This document shows, in pieces, positions 48,698-61,063 of a stretch of DNA of 64,000 bases (the first letter of the stretch is position 1; each line of letters opens with the position of its first letter). The stretch covers positions 175,158 to 239,157 of the forward strand of contig SCFE01000085.1 of NCBI GenBank assembly GCA_004352715.1. The letters are read 5' to 3'. The notes beneath the pieces were generated by a model, which ran no database searches, was not told the origin of the DNA, and worked only from the letters and a program-made list of their open reading frames with translations. Position numbers and translations under genes: made by a program. Source of the stretch: Hofstenia miamia. Its lineage: Eukaryota; Xenacoelomorpha; Acoela.

Positions 48698-51600
48698 TTG
48701 GTGATCACTAATATGATAAGGAAGAACCTAATTCCTGTGGAAATGAATGGAAGAATCATTAATGCCACTATCGATACCAGAGCTGCAGCATCAATCATCA
48801 GTGATGAATGCTGCAAAGACATTTGTTTTAGCTGTGACTCAATCAACTCCTCATCCAATGTTAAACTCGTTGATGCATCAGGAAATTCAATTTCATTGAA
48901 AGGGAAAATAAAAAATGCTGCGCTAAAGATTTGTGCCGAACAATTCGAAGTAGATCTCATTGTCATTGATACTGCTAATCATCAACTTCCTTATGACTTG
49001 ATTTTGGGTAATGATTTTCTGGAAAAAAATTCATGTGTAATTGATTATAAAAATAACATGATATCTGTAAAAGATCAAGACGCCATGCAGCTAGCTACAA
49101 TCCCTGAACAGGAAGTTGTGTTTAATTTAAAAGAGCCTGTTTACTTAGAAGCTAAACACTGGACCTGAGTAGCTGTGTTTTCGAATTCAGAAATGAATGG
49201 GGACGTGATGATAGCAGGCCAAAGGGGCAAATACATCAAAGGCATCTCCTTTTCACCTGACTTTTGTAAAGTGAGCTCAGGAAAAACCTATGTCACTATC
49301 CTTAATGGATCAACACATCCGGCAAGATTTAAAAATCTGATCTCCAAATAATCAGCATGCCAGTTCAGTTCAAAAGTGTCAAGACCTCTTGTTTATCTAT
49401 CTTTACTGCCATCCACAATCTCAAAGAGTTGCCTACTTTTAAGATCCCCACTGTGAATAATGAGACCCATTCACATCTACAGGATAGTGAGAAGAAGTCC
49501 CTTATTTCTATACTGCAGAGCAAGAGTGAAGTGTTTAATTATGGTACAATTAGTGTGGGGCAGGTGATTGGAGAAGAACATGTGATTGAGGTAAAGTAAG
49601 AGAAACCAATTCGACTACCTGTTCATTGAGTTCCAGAAAACCTAAAATCAGAATATGAGAAAATTCTAAAGGATTTATTGGAGAGTGGAATAATTCAGGG
49701 AAGTAATAGTCCCTACACAGCCCCCACTGTGTTTATTAGACAAGGGGAAAAGTACAGGCTCTGTATTGATTTTAGAAAACTGAACGACATTATGATCAAA
49801 GATGCTTACCAATTACCGCGAATTGAGGATCTACTATATGACGCCAGTAAATATAAGTTTTCTCTTGCCTTGATCTCTGTAAAGCCTATTGGCAAGTACC
49901 GATGCGCCCTATGGCTTATATGAATGGAAATATATGGCATTCAGGTTACGCAATGCCCCTGCAACTTTTCAGTGCTATGTCACCAAGGTCTTAACTAACG
50001 ATTCTAATATTTTTGAACAGGGGATTTCCGCATATATTGATGATATTCTGGTAGCCAGCAACACTTTTGATGAACATCTTGAGAAATTACATAGAACTTT
50101 GGAATTGTTGCAGAAAGCTGGTCTCAAGGTGAATGGGAATAAATGCTCTTTAGCACAGATTAAAGTCACCTTTCTCAGCAGGGTGATTGAACACGGACGA
50201 ATCTCAATAAAAACCAATGCAAAGCAGTTTTTAGAGCGAATTGAGACACCCCGGAGCAGGAAAGATGTGCAGAGGCTAATGGGATTTCTGAATTACTACG
50301 GAATGTTCCTCCCAGATTTAGCCGAGAAAACAAAGTCTATCACTCAATTACTTAAAAAATCCCATGAGTTTAAATGGACTTGGACTGAGCAGGAGGCGTT
50401 AGAAGGGATCAAAACCAAATTGCAAAAGATACCGTCATTGAACACCCCAGATTACACAAAAGAGTTCATTGTTGATTGTGATGCAAGCGCTGTCACAATT
50501 AGTGGCGTATTGAGCCAAGAAATAAATGGAGTTGAATGTCCAGTTCAGTATTTGCTGCTGAAAAAAATTACGGCACAACCAAATGTGAAATGCTAGCATT
50601 AGTAGAGTCACTAAAGAAGTTTCGATATTTTATCTTAGGGAGAAAATTCATCATGTGCACTGACAACAGCGCACTAGCCTGGCTTAAAAAATTCTCAGGA
50701 GATAGTAGCCAGATGGATAGAATATCTAAACAACTTCTCCTTTTCTATCAAACATTGCCCTGGACGTTTACATTTGAATGCCGATTATTTGATGGCGTTG
50801 CCAAGCTATGAAAGGGATTTGAAAAAGCCGGCTGGGGAGAAAATCCCATTCACATTCATACCACTCACTGAGTATGAATTAATTCCCGAAATAAATGCCG
50901 ATCAAAATGGTAAAGAAATTTTGCCAATTTTAATCCGTGAAGAAATATCTGAGGAAGAAATTATTAAACATCAACAAAATGATCTTATCCTATCCAATAT
51001 TATGAAGAGAATGAAGGACCCCTTTTTTCCTCTTTTGCCAATGGCGATTAGATATTATAATCAATACAATTGGACAACAACAAAGAAGGGTTTATTATAT
51101 GTAAAGAGTCGAAATAACCGTCTTGCTATTCCAGAATATTTCAAAAGGGATCTTGTGAGGAGGGTTCATGAAAAAGGTCATTTAGGAATTATCCAAACAG
51201 AAAAGACGTTTAATTCTCGCTATGTTACTATTGGAATTAGATCAACAGTTCAAGATGTAATCGACAAATGTAAGAAGTGTCTGTTAAATAATTCTGCTCA
51301 CTTTCCAGAGCAATGGGCCGAATTGGAATGTCATGCTGCCTCAAGCCCCAATGAAATTGTGCATATCGACCTGGAGCAATTGTCTTGTGATAGTGATGAT
51401 TTTCAGTATCTGCTAGTGCTAGTTGATCATTTCACTAAGTACGCCCAAATCATCCTCATGGATAGCACACTCGCTGAAAAGGTAGCTGATAAAATAGTGA
51501 AGGAGTGGATTTTAAAGTATGGCCCTATGTCTCGTCTTGTTTCGGATCATGGCCCGCAATTTGAAAGCAATTTGATGAAAACCCTTATATCTGAATTAGA

Positions 51601-52329
51601 AATATTACATGATTTTACTACTGCGTACCACCAGCAAGCGAATGGCTTAGTGGAGCAACTAAATAGAACTCTGATAAAATTAATTAGGGTGGCGGTATCA
51701 TGAGCAGCAGGGAAAAGTTGGCGATGGGTAATCAAATGTATCGAATTTTTTTATAATACATCAATTCATTCGACCACTGGGATAAGTCCCTTTAAAGCTA
51801 TGTTCAGGTGTGAAGCTTTAACTTCTTTATCGATGATGTACCTGAACTACTCAGACATTACTTTAGAAAGATATGTTAATCAGTTGCTATGTGACATCAG
51901 GAGATTCATTTAACAATAGCTCATAATACCAGTCAATCTTGTATTAGGCAGAAGTGAACATTCAATAAAAAATTATATGGCGAATCTCATAGACATGGTG
52001 ATAAAGTATTCACGTATTTGCCTCGTGTTACAACTGATCACAATCAAGTCAGGAAATTAGCTAATAATTGGCAAGGACCATTTATGGTAGAGAAAGTGCT
52101 CGACCATAACACATATACACTTAGTAACGGGAGAACCATACATTTTCAGAGATTAAAACGAGCAATTAAAGACATTGAGAATGTCATCATTGATGACAAT
52201 AATGAATATACCTTAATTGATAATGGTATTGATGAATATGCAACTTATGATAATTTAACAGAATTTGCTGAAGAAGATTTAGATGATACCGATTTTGAAC
52301 ATGAAATAGTAGATAATTGTAGTTCATGA
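48698..52329 (+). pseudogene. pol: pol of unit B (PR-RT-RH-IN)
   Basis: The protease active site reads IDTRAAAS where DTG is expected. Then RT: ESGIIQGSNSPYTAP (preceded by stops TAA 49597 and TGA 49627), YRLCIDFRKLN, a frameshift and short deletion around DLCKAYWQVP/APYGLYEW, NAPATFQ, and the catalytic AYIDDILVAS (YIDD at 50033-50044). RNase H: FIVDCDASA and, after a frame change, EKNYGTTKCEMLALV and TDNSALAWL. Integrase (50774-51703) has the H-x-H/C-x2-C finger (HEKGHLG, CKKC) and a visible DDE set (HIDLEQ, SDHGPQF, NGLVEQLNR), then TGA 51701. A GPY/F-like module follows (NNWQGPFMVEKVLD, 52072 onward). At least five frame changes and four stops: inactive. Confidence 0.9.
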
Positions 52330-52855
52330 GTTTTGCCTTCAAGGCGCGCCAGAGTTAATCAAACTTACGATCCCAATATTTGGGACCTTAACCTTATAGA
52401 TATGTTTAGGAATGATACCGATAGGGAAGAAACGCGAGTCGCCAGCTCCTCCGCCCTGTCGCCACCGAGTGAGACGAAAGATGGAGGTTAGTCATGACGG
52501 TACCTCCTCATTGAGGCTTGATGAGGTACACAGAAACAAACAAGGACGACATGAAGGTGCTGAGGAGAGTCCTATTCCGTGTGGGCAATACATAGCTCCA
52601 CGCTTAGGAGAGGAGATAGCATCGACACCATCCTCATCTCGCTACTCCGTGGGGGGATACATACCTCCATGTGCGTGAACAGAGCTGGCACAAACAACTT
52701 CACAAACTGTAAAACCTAAAACTTTACATTCCCCTTTTAGTGCAATACAAAGTGTAAATATATCCCCTAAGAGTGATTTGATAGCCCCCTTGACCTCTGA
52801 TACTTCCGTTACTTCAACAGTCAGATCACAGAAGATGGAAGAATGAAAGAAAAGG
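52330..52855 (+). other. Region between integrase and ORF3
   Basis: Contains a short open stretch (52412-52678) rich in Pro, Arg and Ser, with a repeated CGQYIAPRLGEE/GGYIPPCA theme. I do not recognise it. It may be a disordered start of ORF3 or the end of pol. Confidence 0.4.
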
Positions 52856-55672
52856 ATGTCTAGAGTTGGTGAAGAAACCCTCCACCCCTATTTTGTAGCT
52901 ACATGGACAGCAGTACACTCCGTCCAAGACAATATTTCACAAGAGACACAGAATCAACTACGATGGACATACAACAATAAAAAGCTAAGCTGTTCTATTG
53001 ATATGATACCTTTTAAAATTGACGCGGAAAGACGTCCACAAATAAATTCCATAATATGCTATGATTCCAGNATGCTTGAAGGTATTACCCGTTCATATTG
53101 GCGCAATACAGTCCATACTTCCTTTGACGAAGATTTCTCCATCTACAATTTATGCATAATGGTAGCATAATTTGAAGCTTCGAGTGTGTGAATATAGATT
53201 TCCCAAACCTTCTTGTAATCTACTTTTTACGTATTCATGAAGTACAGGATGACAACATCATGGAGCAGATTGAGATTGCATATAGGATAGCAAAAGTCGA
53301 AAAAATAGGTCTTGTAATAATTCTCCGAGAAGAACACGAAGACAGTATCCCCGACGTAATAGAGAGCCTTCATTATAGAATGGAGAATTTCATTATTCTT
53401 TATCACTCTGCCTATTCCCAAATATCGATGCACCACGCTCATACACAATCAGTAACTAAACTCTTACTTACAGATTTAATGCTATGTGAAAAAATTCCCT
53501 CACACAGACTGGCAGTGGACACAAAACTCTTAATTGACACCATACTGCAAGCACAGACACTTGAGATATTACACGTTCCCTCCATATACACAGTAACAGA
53601 TCTAAGAGTCAGTTTCACTTTCGCGCAAAGTGTTGATACATTACAGGAGATCCAAGCAATATGGTCTGATTTGAAAGCTACTAAAAACCCTGAGTCCAAT
53701 TGGCCCAATCTACATATAAAAAGCCCTAGTTCCCAATACCATCCCTCCGTTGAGAGGTTACTCTGCAAAATTAAGTTCTCCTACAATATGCAAGATTGAA
53801 AAAACTTCAAGTCGTTTTTGTTTTCCAAAGATAGAGTGCCAGATATATATGTGAGAGGTGCCATGTGGATCATTTCCATTTATCTCACTAGAGATCCCCA
53901 TTTATGTTTACCTATCAATCAAAATAAATGAAAAGCAATGTCCAAAACAGCGGATCATGAAATAGCAGTCTGTCCTCTTGCGTGGAAAGTGAAGAATTGG
54001 TTATTACATAAATGTACACCACCATCTTCTCCCTGCAAAACCAAAAGGGCTATGGATCATTACGAAAAATATTATGCCCAACTGGTGGGGGCGAGTAGTA
54101 TAACAGGAAAAATGTCCATCATATTGATTAGCAATCGGCTGGGAATTTGTCCGTCAGACATCAATATTTTTTCAGAAACCATGAAAAAGTACATGTGGGG
54201 CGCCACTTCTGAAACGAAGTTTGCAATTTTTTCCTCGGAAAATGCCCTGTTAAGTACCAAGAAATTAATTGATCGACAACCCGGTTCAACGCAAACCTTT
54301 TTGGAGTTGATAAGAACACGTGGGGTGATAGAGAAGAATGAGAAATTCTTTGATGCACACAGGATCTCTTACCCAGAATGTGGCTATGGAAAGTTCGCAG
54401 AGTCCGCCAGACAAGTTGAGAAAGAAGGAAAAACAATCCCTATTACTATCTTCGAACAGGTTTTGAAGACTCCTGAACAGTTCTATAGAGAAGAGGAGTT
54501 ACTAGCCACATCTTCAGTTCAATTGTCTCCACACATCCGTGACCTCATAGAGAAAGCTAACTTAGAGAAATTTGGTGGATCACCTCAGCCTACTCCTCAT
54601 TGGTCAATTACAGAAAATGAGCAGATTCTTATGCTAGAGCATGACCCTTCTGATTTTGATAAAGAGTTGTCGATTCAAAAGAGATTATTGGTAGAAAACA
54701 ACGAAAAAGATGTGCTGGGGATGATGAAGTGGTGTTTAACTGAAATGTTTTCGAAAGAAGAACTAGTCATTCTACAATCTCCAAGGCGACAAGTAGCTCT
54801 GGACGTAGAATGCACAACTGCTTGAGTGAAGATTTCCAGCAAACAAATTGAAGAATTGCGTACACATGGTTTAAGAAATCAATTCTGGGATATGATTAAG
54901 CATGTGCAGATTAATTATCCTGTTACGATTGGAACAGCTAGCTTACAAAACAAGTGTTCTTTCACAGACTTGGAGTGCAATATTAGAAAAGAAAATTTAT
55001 TATGCATTCCCCCTCCATGTGTTGAGACTCCCCTTATTCAACCAAAATGGCGAGTGAAGAAAAATAAGAAGAAAGTATCAGCCTGTTTCCCTGATAAATT
55101 GAATTATGTGAGTACTTCCGCTGAGGCAAATAGACTAATGAAGACTGATGAATACAAGATATTACGATGTAACAAAGAGGATCGAAATAATAACCATGCT
55201 CTGAGCTGATGTTTCTGATCCTGATGAGATGACCTTAAGTCAGGTACAGGAGTTCTGTTCTTTATTCATGGACCACGCCACACGGATGGGATCATTAAGG
55301 GATGTGTTCAAACACTTTTACTCGAATTCCAATATTTGTTCTGAGGATGCACACACATCTGATACTGATGCATTAAGGACTTTGATGGTCGCATTGAAAG
55401 GATTCCGCCTTTATGAGAGATTTTATGACACATTTACTCGCCATTTGAATAATCTAAGGAAAAACTGTCCCATCAGCAATCAATTGCCTATGATCCATTA
55501 TTTTAAGCTCAAAGATGAAGTCATGACACAGAGAGAGGGTTTAATGCAACTTTCCCATGAGCCGCAGTACGCTGAATTAGAACAATGGGAAGGTCAACTA
55601 GCAATGGAAATGGTTATGGCCACTCAACATATAGTCTCAGGTCCTACTCTGCACCTACTGCCGCAGAATTAA
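52856..55672 (+). pseudogene. ORF3 of unit B, long extra reading frame of unknown function
   Basis: Open pieces: 52856-53170, then one frame 53176-54825 (TGA at 53797, 53929 and 54823), on to 55209, and after a frameshift 55229-55672. The single N at 53071 may hide part of the first junction. The 54826/55229 frame change equals a 215 bp deletion relative to unit A. The joined frame would be roughly 900 residues. Features: IMEQIEIAYRIAKVEKIGLVI, PLAWKVKNWLLHK, ECGYGKFAES, KWCLTEMFSKEELV, KENLLCIPPPC and a closing LTLHLLP-like end. Mostly polar and helical-looking, with no signal peptide, membrane span or nucleic-acid-binding finger that I recognise. Kept in two units, so it belongs to the family. 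Confidence 0.65.
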
Positions 55673-55678
55673 TTTTGA

Positions 55679-55691
55679 GCAAAGGGGGGCG
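55679..55691 (+). promoter_or_regulatory. Polypurine tract of unit B
   Basis: gcaaaggggggcg directly before TGTAGAGTC of LTR-C. Confidence 0.75.
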
Positions 55692-56608
55692 TGTAGAGTC
55701 ACTCGGGGAATTTTTGTGATTATTATTCATTTTATCTTCGATTGTATTAACGTCATTCTGACATCACATTAATTTCGAGATTAGATTTACAAAAGCTAGT
55801 TATGTCCCCTCAATGGTGCTAAAATGTGTTGCTCAAATTTAATTTGCAAGGGAAATCAATAACATGAATAGCTAATGCTTAATTTCAATTGTAAACAAAG
55901 ACAGGTAATTATTTAGTATTTTAAAGGTGTATACATTGAGTAACAATGTCAAGAATGGTTAATAGATTTTATCTAGCTTCAATTACTGTTTACTTTTCTC
56001 TCTGTTACTTTGTTTAGTATTTTTTTTTATTATGAATATAATTGCTTAAGCTTGGCAACAATTTGGGAGTGCTTTCTTAAAGTACAGGGCGATATGTAGC
56101 TCCTGGCAATCATCAGATCTTCCCAGCCCAAATTGTGGACTCATTAAGTTACAGATATGGGTACAGCTAAGGAAATAATAAACCTTTCATTTGATATTCA
56201 ACACGTACATGCACTTATATCTTATGACACTGTGATGATACCATGCCATTGGCTAGCACAAATGTCTGGCAATTACAGACTATTATTTAGTGAGCTGAGA
56301 ACTAACAATGAAAATGAGATGTTTATTTTTGCTATGAGATAGAAATTAATAAGTGAGACAAATAGGGTAGCACCATGCACTAAGTTGAGCACTAAAACGT
56401 TTCTAAAGACTTTGCTTCAGCTGGAAGCCATGTGAGTTGGTCATCTTGGAGTTACCTAAAGTATCTAATACTTGGATGAATTACCAATGTTTGTATTAGT
56501 TTGTTTTTTCTTTACCTGTTCTCCCAGAATCAGGGCTGTCATTTTCTATGTTAAACCTTCTGCAGAGTCAATTAGTTTTCTAGTACAATTACAGCCCATG
56601 ATTCTACA
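55692..56608 (+). repeat. LTR-C, 917 bp
   Basis: TGTAGAGTCACTCGGGG to CATGATTCTACA. Co-linear with LTR-B, with scattered substitutions (many at CG) and small indels. The right flank is ATAG (56609-56612). Confidence 0.9.
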
Positions 56609-59404
56609 ATAGAATCAATTAGTTTAGATTTGTGCTAATGTTATTTTATCCCTCACACTTGTGGTTTTAAGTATTAATATTTGATATGGTAATAATTAGA
56701 TAGGCTATGATGATTATTTGGGAATCATGCTGAAACAAGTCATGACTAATAGCTTTCTTATTCTCTACCCTAAACTGTGGTTGCATAAGGCAAGGTATTT
56801 GTATATGGCTAATTAATAAAAACTTGTACCTTGCTTTTTGTTTGGACAAAAGCACATAACATTTTACATAATGATTAAATCATGCCTGTAGGCCTACACA
56901 AATGCATGGTAATTACATGATATTTATCAAATTTATTATCTATATGTAGGTATAATAAAATTTATTGAGATAGATAAAACAAGAGGAGACACATTTCACA
57001 CCACCACATATTTCCTCATAGGAAACACTTAGCTTGTGATGGATGCTTGGTGTGATGACATATGGAACTGGTGAACACAACTCTTCTAGTTAACTGAAGA
57101 AAGCTCAGTTATACTTAACTACCAAACATTGGTTTCAATAGAATCAGAGATCAACTAGCTCTGTGCCACTCATTTCTATTGCTATAGAGTACCTTTCTTA
57201 TGGAGTCAAAATGCTGAATTAGTAGCTTACCCTTAATCATTCTTGCAATTCTACAATGTAGTTTACTGACACTGATAAAAATCTGGCCAAATCAGACATA
57301 TTCTATATGAAATTGGCATTTTTGACATGGCTTGAACAAGACCTCATTTTTACAGGGAAAACTGCCAATATTGACCTGAAAATATTATCAGATATTGCCA
57401 AACATCCAACTTTAATGAAAGTGTAAAAACAAGTTTAAAAACACATCCATAATTTTTGAAATAGCCAATAAATCTATTTTTTCTGCATTTTTTTAATTTT
57501 TTAAATTTCTATATATTTTTTTGAGAATTGCTCCCATTTAACCCTAATTTAGTGTGTAGCTATTAAATGAATCCTAAAGCTATCACATATACTCAATTGT
57601 ACATTGTGGCATCACCCTCTGTATTGACAAACATTTTGCCATTAATAATTTGCAATTATTAAATATTCAATTGTAAACTATTTAAATGATTTTGTAAATG
57701 CCTCCAATGATGTATTATGATTAGGCAAACTGTGCTATTTTCAAATGTTTAAAATTTCTGCCATGCAGTATTTCTGAATTTAGTTAATAGGTCACAAGGC
57801 ACCTGCTAGTATTTATGGTATGATTTAGTGCTATGCTTTGTTTATACATTACTTGTTTTCTTTAAATACATTTTTTTTGTTAAATAATGTTCAATAGATT
57901 TTACTCAACCTTTATTTCTTATTCTGTATGTAATTTCTAAAAATGTTTTTCTAAAATAACTGATTTTTGCTGAGGGTGCCTTGTTCAGGTACAGCTTTAC
58001 AAGTTCATCAATACAGCACTTCAGCAGGTTTAGGATTAAGGCTTTACACAACTGCTTGTCTTTTGTTATGTTATATATTTCATTGCAGCATCTAAATTGC
58101 ACAAGCTGAGGCCTGCACAGAGTTTAGTTTTTACAAGCACATAGGGTACTTTGCACCCAAGAATTTAAATTAGGGCTCCATCTAAAATGATTCTTTCTAG
58201 AAAGGTTCTCTGTTTCAGGTTGGCTAAGTGTGGCTATGCACCCTTCCTTTACATGATCTCCCAGCTACCTTTAACTTTTACTAAGAATAGGCTCATTTGG
58301 CTCTGGAGTCAAGCTGTTAATTATTGAGACATTGGCAAATCCTAGTGTTTTTCTACACAGATTTCCATGCCAATGCCACAACATGGACTGTCTGACATAG
58401 TAATGTATTTTTCTAGATTTACAATGACAGTCTATGATAGAGTCATTGCTTGCTCAATACAATTACAAAGCATATGTTAAAATGGGGAATAATGTAGCTC
58501 AGTTACAGACTTGCCTACTTCTCACATGAAAACTAAGCTATTTAGCCTTTGTCTCTTGTTTTCCATGATGGTTTCTTTAACAAAGAGGATTCTACAAGAA
58601 GGAGAAAGGAAAACATAGTGAGAACCCCATCATATGTTTTGTGTTTGTTGATGTGTTTTTTGTAATTTCCTCTTCATAAAAACGCAGAGTTTAAAATTGT
58701 ACAGGTTGATAGATTATATATGGTCTCTAAAACCAGACATGATTAAGAACTAGCAAAATGCATTTCAACAGTTAAGTGAAATTTAGTTTACATATTTTAT
58801 AGAATAACAGTTTCAAGTAAGTAATTCTTAAATCTCTAACAAGTTTGGGATTGACCAATAAATAAATCAAAAAATATAAATCATCAATTTCTTCATTTAA
58901 TATAGATTCATATTCACAACCAGGTATTCATAAGTAATGATTACCCTTACATGTAAATAAATTTTTTACTCTTGAAATACATTTGACAAATTTCATTATA
59001 TGCTGAGGTAAATATAGTGCAAGCAAAATACTCCTAACAATTTAATGGTGAACAAAGTATTAGCATTGTCTGCAACATCATTCATGACATTAGAAATTCA
59101 GTGAAAGTAATCTATAATGCTTAAGCTTGCATCAATCATAAATAAATTAACAATATGTAAATAAAATATAGTAATGGAATATATTACAAATTGCATAGCT
59201 AAGCACAAAGACACTATTGTGTAAACTGATATTTGTACAAAACTGAAATGAGTAAAATACAGTTACAAGATAAATACTTACACACTGTTCATCTATCTTA
59301 GAACACATAAATAGTGATTAAGTAAATTCTTGGTAAATAGTTAAGTTAATTTTCTTTCAAGCAGAAATTCTCCTTAGTGGTGATATCCCAAATCATGGTT
59401 TGCT
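56609..59404. other. CpG-poor sequence, no gene recognised
   Basis: AT-rich, almost no CG, no domain or clear LTR. Probably decayed repeat sequence. A weak hairpin (aaggcaaggta/taccttgc) lies near 56,786-56,840. Confidence 0.4.
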
Positions 59405-59690
59405 TTAGGTTACAATTACATGTAGGGAATAACAACTTTTATTCAATTGATTCATACATGCACATAAACTTAACACACTGCAAATATACTATGCTGTTGG
59501 CAAACTTGAATGCACAGCAATTATGTGCCTTTTGTTTATTATAATAGAACTCTGAGATAAATTGTTTATTGAGCTAAAAAGTACAACTTGAGACACACAA
59601 TTAGCACCTTGGCAAGCAAGGATGGCTTTGTGGATATGGCTTCAGTGTGATGCCATGTGAATTGGTCACTGCTGGAGTTCTCTATGGAAT
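59405..59690 (+). repeat. Diverged Gypsy-family LTR fragment
   Basis: Co-linear with the second half of LTR-C: ACATGCACATAAACTTA…, TATGCTGTTGGC, GCACAGCAATTATG, TTATTGAGCTAA, TTGAGACACA, GCTTCAGTGTGATGCCATGTG and TTGGTCACTGCTGGAGTT. CpG absent, edges unclear. Confidence 0.5.
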
Positions 59691-60099
59691 TTCTGTATTT
59701 ATTGTGACATAATCCATCAAACTATCATGATTGGGCAAGATGAGAAAAAGAATTAGGAAACAAAGACTAAAATTATTATTGATTATAATGATTAAATTGT
59801 AAATCATGATAGGATTGATTATTTTCACTTTGTAAATGTTTTGTGCAATTATACTTAAAATTATACTCGACGGTATTTTGACAAAACAAAAGATGACCAA
59901 ACAGCATAGTCAAATTAAAGCTGATGTTGTGTAAAATTAGCAGAAATATTAAAGTGAGGGAAAAACTGTCAACAAGAAAGATTAACAGGTACTTGTCGAG
60001 TATTTAGTTGTTTATCACCAAGTGCTATAAATATAATGAATTGGATGTAATTAATGATGAGCAAATCTACTTTGGATTCATTTTCTTTTGTCAGGTTAT

Positions 60100-60960
60100 T
60101 TTATATATTCTGATGGAAAGCTAAACATCTATGAGCTAGGGTAATTGTATGGTGGTTCCCACATCCGGTTAAAGGTATGCTGGAGCAGCCTCCTAATAGC
60201 TATTCCACAGCGGGGAGGGCAACAGCTGTAGTTACCTGGTGTGCTCTTAGGTTACGGATAGGTATAGGGGTTTTTTACCGTTATAGCTTTCCTAATTGTC
60301 ATTGCTTGTCCGATAGTGTTATTGCAGCCTGTAGGTTTTACATTTCAATTATTTTACCGATGAACTCCAGTTATTTATTACGTTCATTATATTACATGCT
60401 GATTGCTGGCTTGATAGTATTTACATTTAAATGGTTATTACGATGGTATTTTGATATTCTGTTACTCAGAGTTTATTTAATAGTCATTACATGTTGCTCA
60501 ATGTTTCATGCAGTAGACCTTCGACCAACTCCTAGTTATTGTTTTCCGCCGACGGCATTGATTGTTTACATGTACCCAGGGCTATTAGATATATATTTAT
60601 ATGTAGGGTTATTACATGTAGGGCCTCATAATAAGCTAGTTCAGCGGCAAGGTTGCACAACTTCATTTATTTCACTAGTTCGTAATAACAAAACCAATCA
60701 ATGCACTAAATTATTAAGTAGTTGCCAATCCCATTACACTGAGTTCACTATTCACACTACCATTCCATTATTGTTCTCTATCTCACATTGGCAGTTCCAT
60801 TGGTAAGATGCGGCTGGCAGGTGCGTTCCTGGAAATGCACGTCTACTCTTGGGTGTTGATCCTGTCTTCCAAGCTCTCTGCTTTACCTAAATAAGTTGAG
60901 TTAATTAAGTAGCTACAAAGGCTCTTGCATATTAAATTAGTTTAATAAACCNAAAAAAAA
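60100..60960 (+). mobile_element. CpG-bearing insertion with A-tail (retrocopy or non-LTR element)
   Basis: A block with many intact CG dinucleotides stands inside CpG-depleted sequence. It ends with TTTAATAAACC, a single N (60952), then an A run of eight. This order (polyadenylation signal, then A-tail) indicates a reverse-transcribed RNA. The left edge is approximate and no target duplication was found. Confidence 0.5.
60177..60806 (+). CDS. Hypothetical 209-residue hydrophobic protein
   Basis: An uninterrupted frame from ATG 60177 to TAA. It contains hydrophobic runs that could span a membrane (LLRSLYYMLIAGLIVFTFKW; LLLRVYLIVITCCSMF; ALIVYMYPGLLDIYLYVGLL). I recognise no family. Amino-acid use (many Tyr, Leu, Cys, His) could equally come from a non-coding sequence that happens to be open. 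It lies inside the A-tailed insertion. Confidence 0.25.
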   Translation: MLEQPPNSYSTAGRATAVVTWCALRLRIGIGVFYRYSFPNCHCLSDSVIAACRFYISIILPMNSSYLLRSLYYMLIAGLIVFTFKWLLRWYFDILLLRVYLIVITCCSMFHAVDLRPTPSYCFPPTALIVYMYPGLLDIYLYVGLLHVGPHNKLVQRQGCTTSFISLVRNNKTNQCTKLLSSCQSHYTEFTIHTTIPLLFSISHWQFHW

Positions 60961-61063
60961 TGTGAATGTTAATGCTTTCTCAATAATTATAAAGTTTTTA
61001 TTTTAAAATTCATTTTAAATCAAGTTTTTTGTTTCACTAGGCAGTACTACAGTATTTCCCACC

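Larger units (their letters stand above)
45584..56608 (+). mobile_element. Ty3/Gypsy-like LTR element, unit B (11.0 kb)
   Basis: Order: LTR-B, primer binding site, gag with CCHC knuckle, protease, RT, RNase H, integrase with GPY/F module, an extra ORF3, polypurine tract, LTR-C. Integrase after RNase H defines the Ty3/Gypsy order. All genes are broken. The right flank is ATAG. With LTR-A and the interior at 42856-45583 it forms a tandem LTR-int-LTR-int-LTR array, which can arise by LTR recombination or insertion into an LTR. Confidence 0.88.

Noticed and set aside
52856-55672. ORF3 as an envelope gene
   Set aside because: No signal peptide, no membrane span near the C-terminus, no furin-like site, few cysteines.
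46934-55672. Alternative genetic code or TGA recoding
   Set aside because: The host genes in the window use TGA (Argonaute) and TAA (ETFA) as normal ends, and TGA in the element fits CpG decay of arginine codons.
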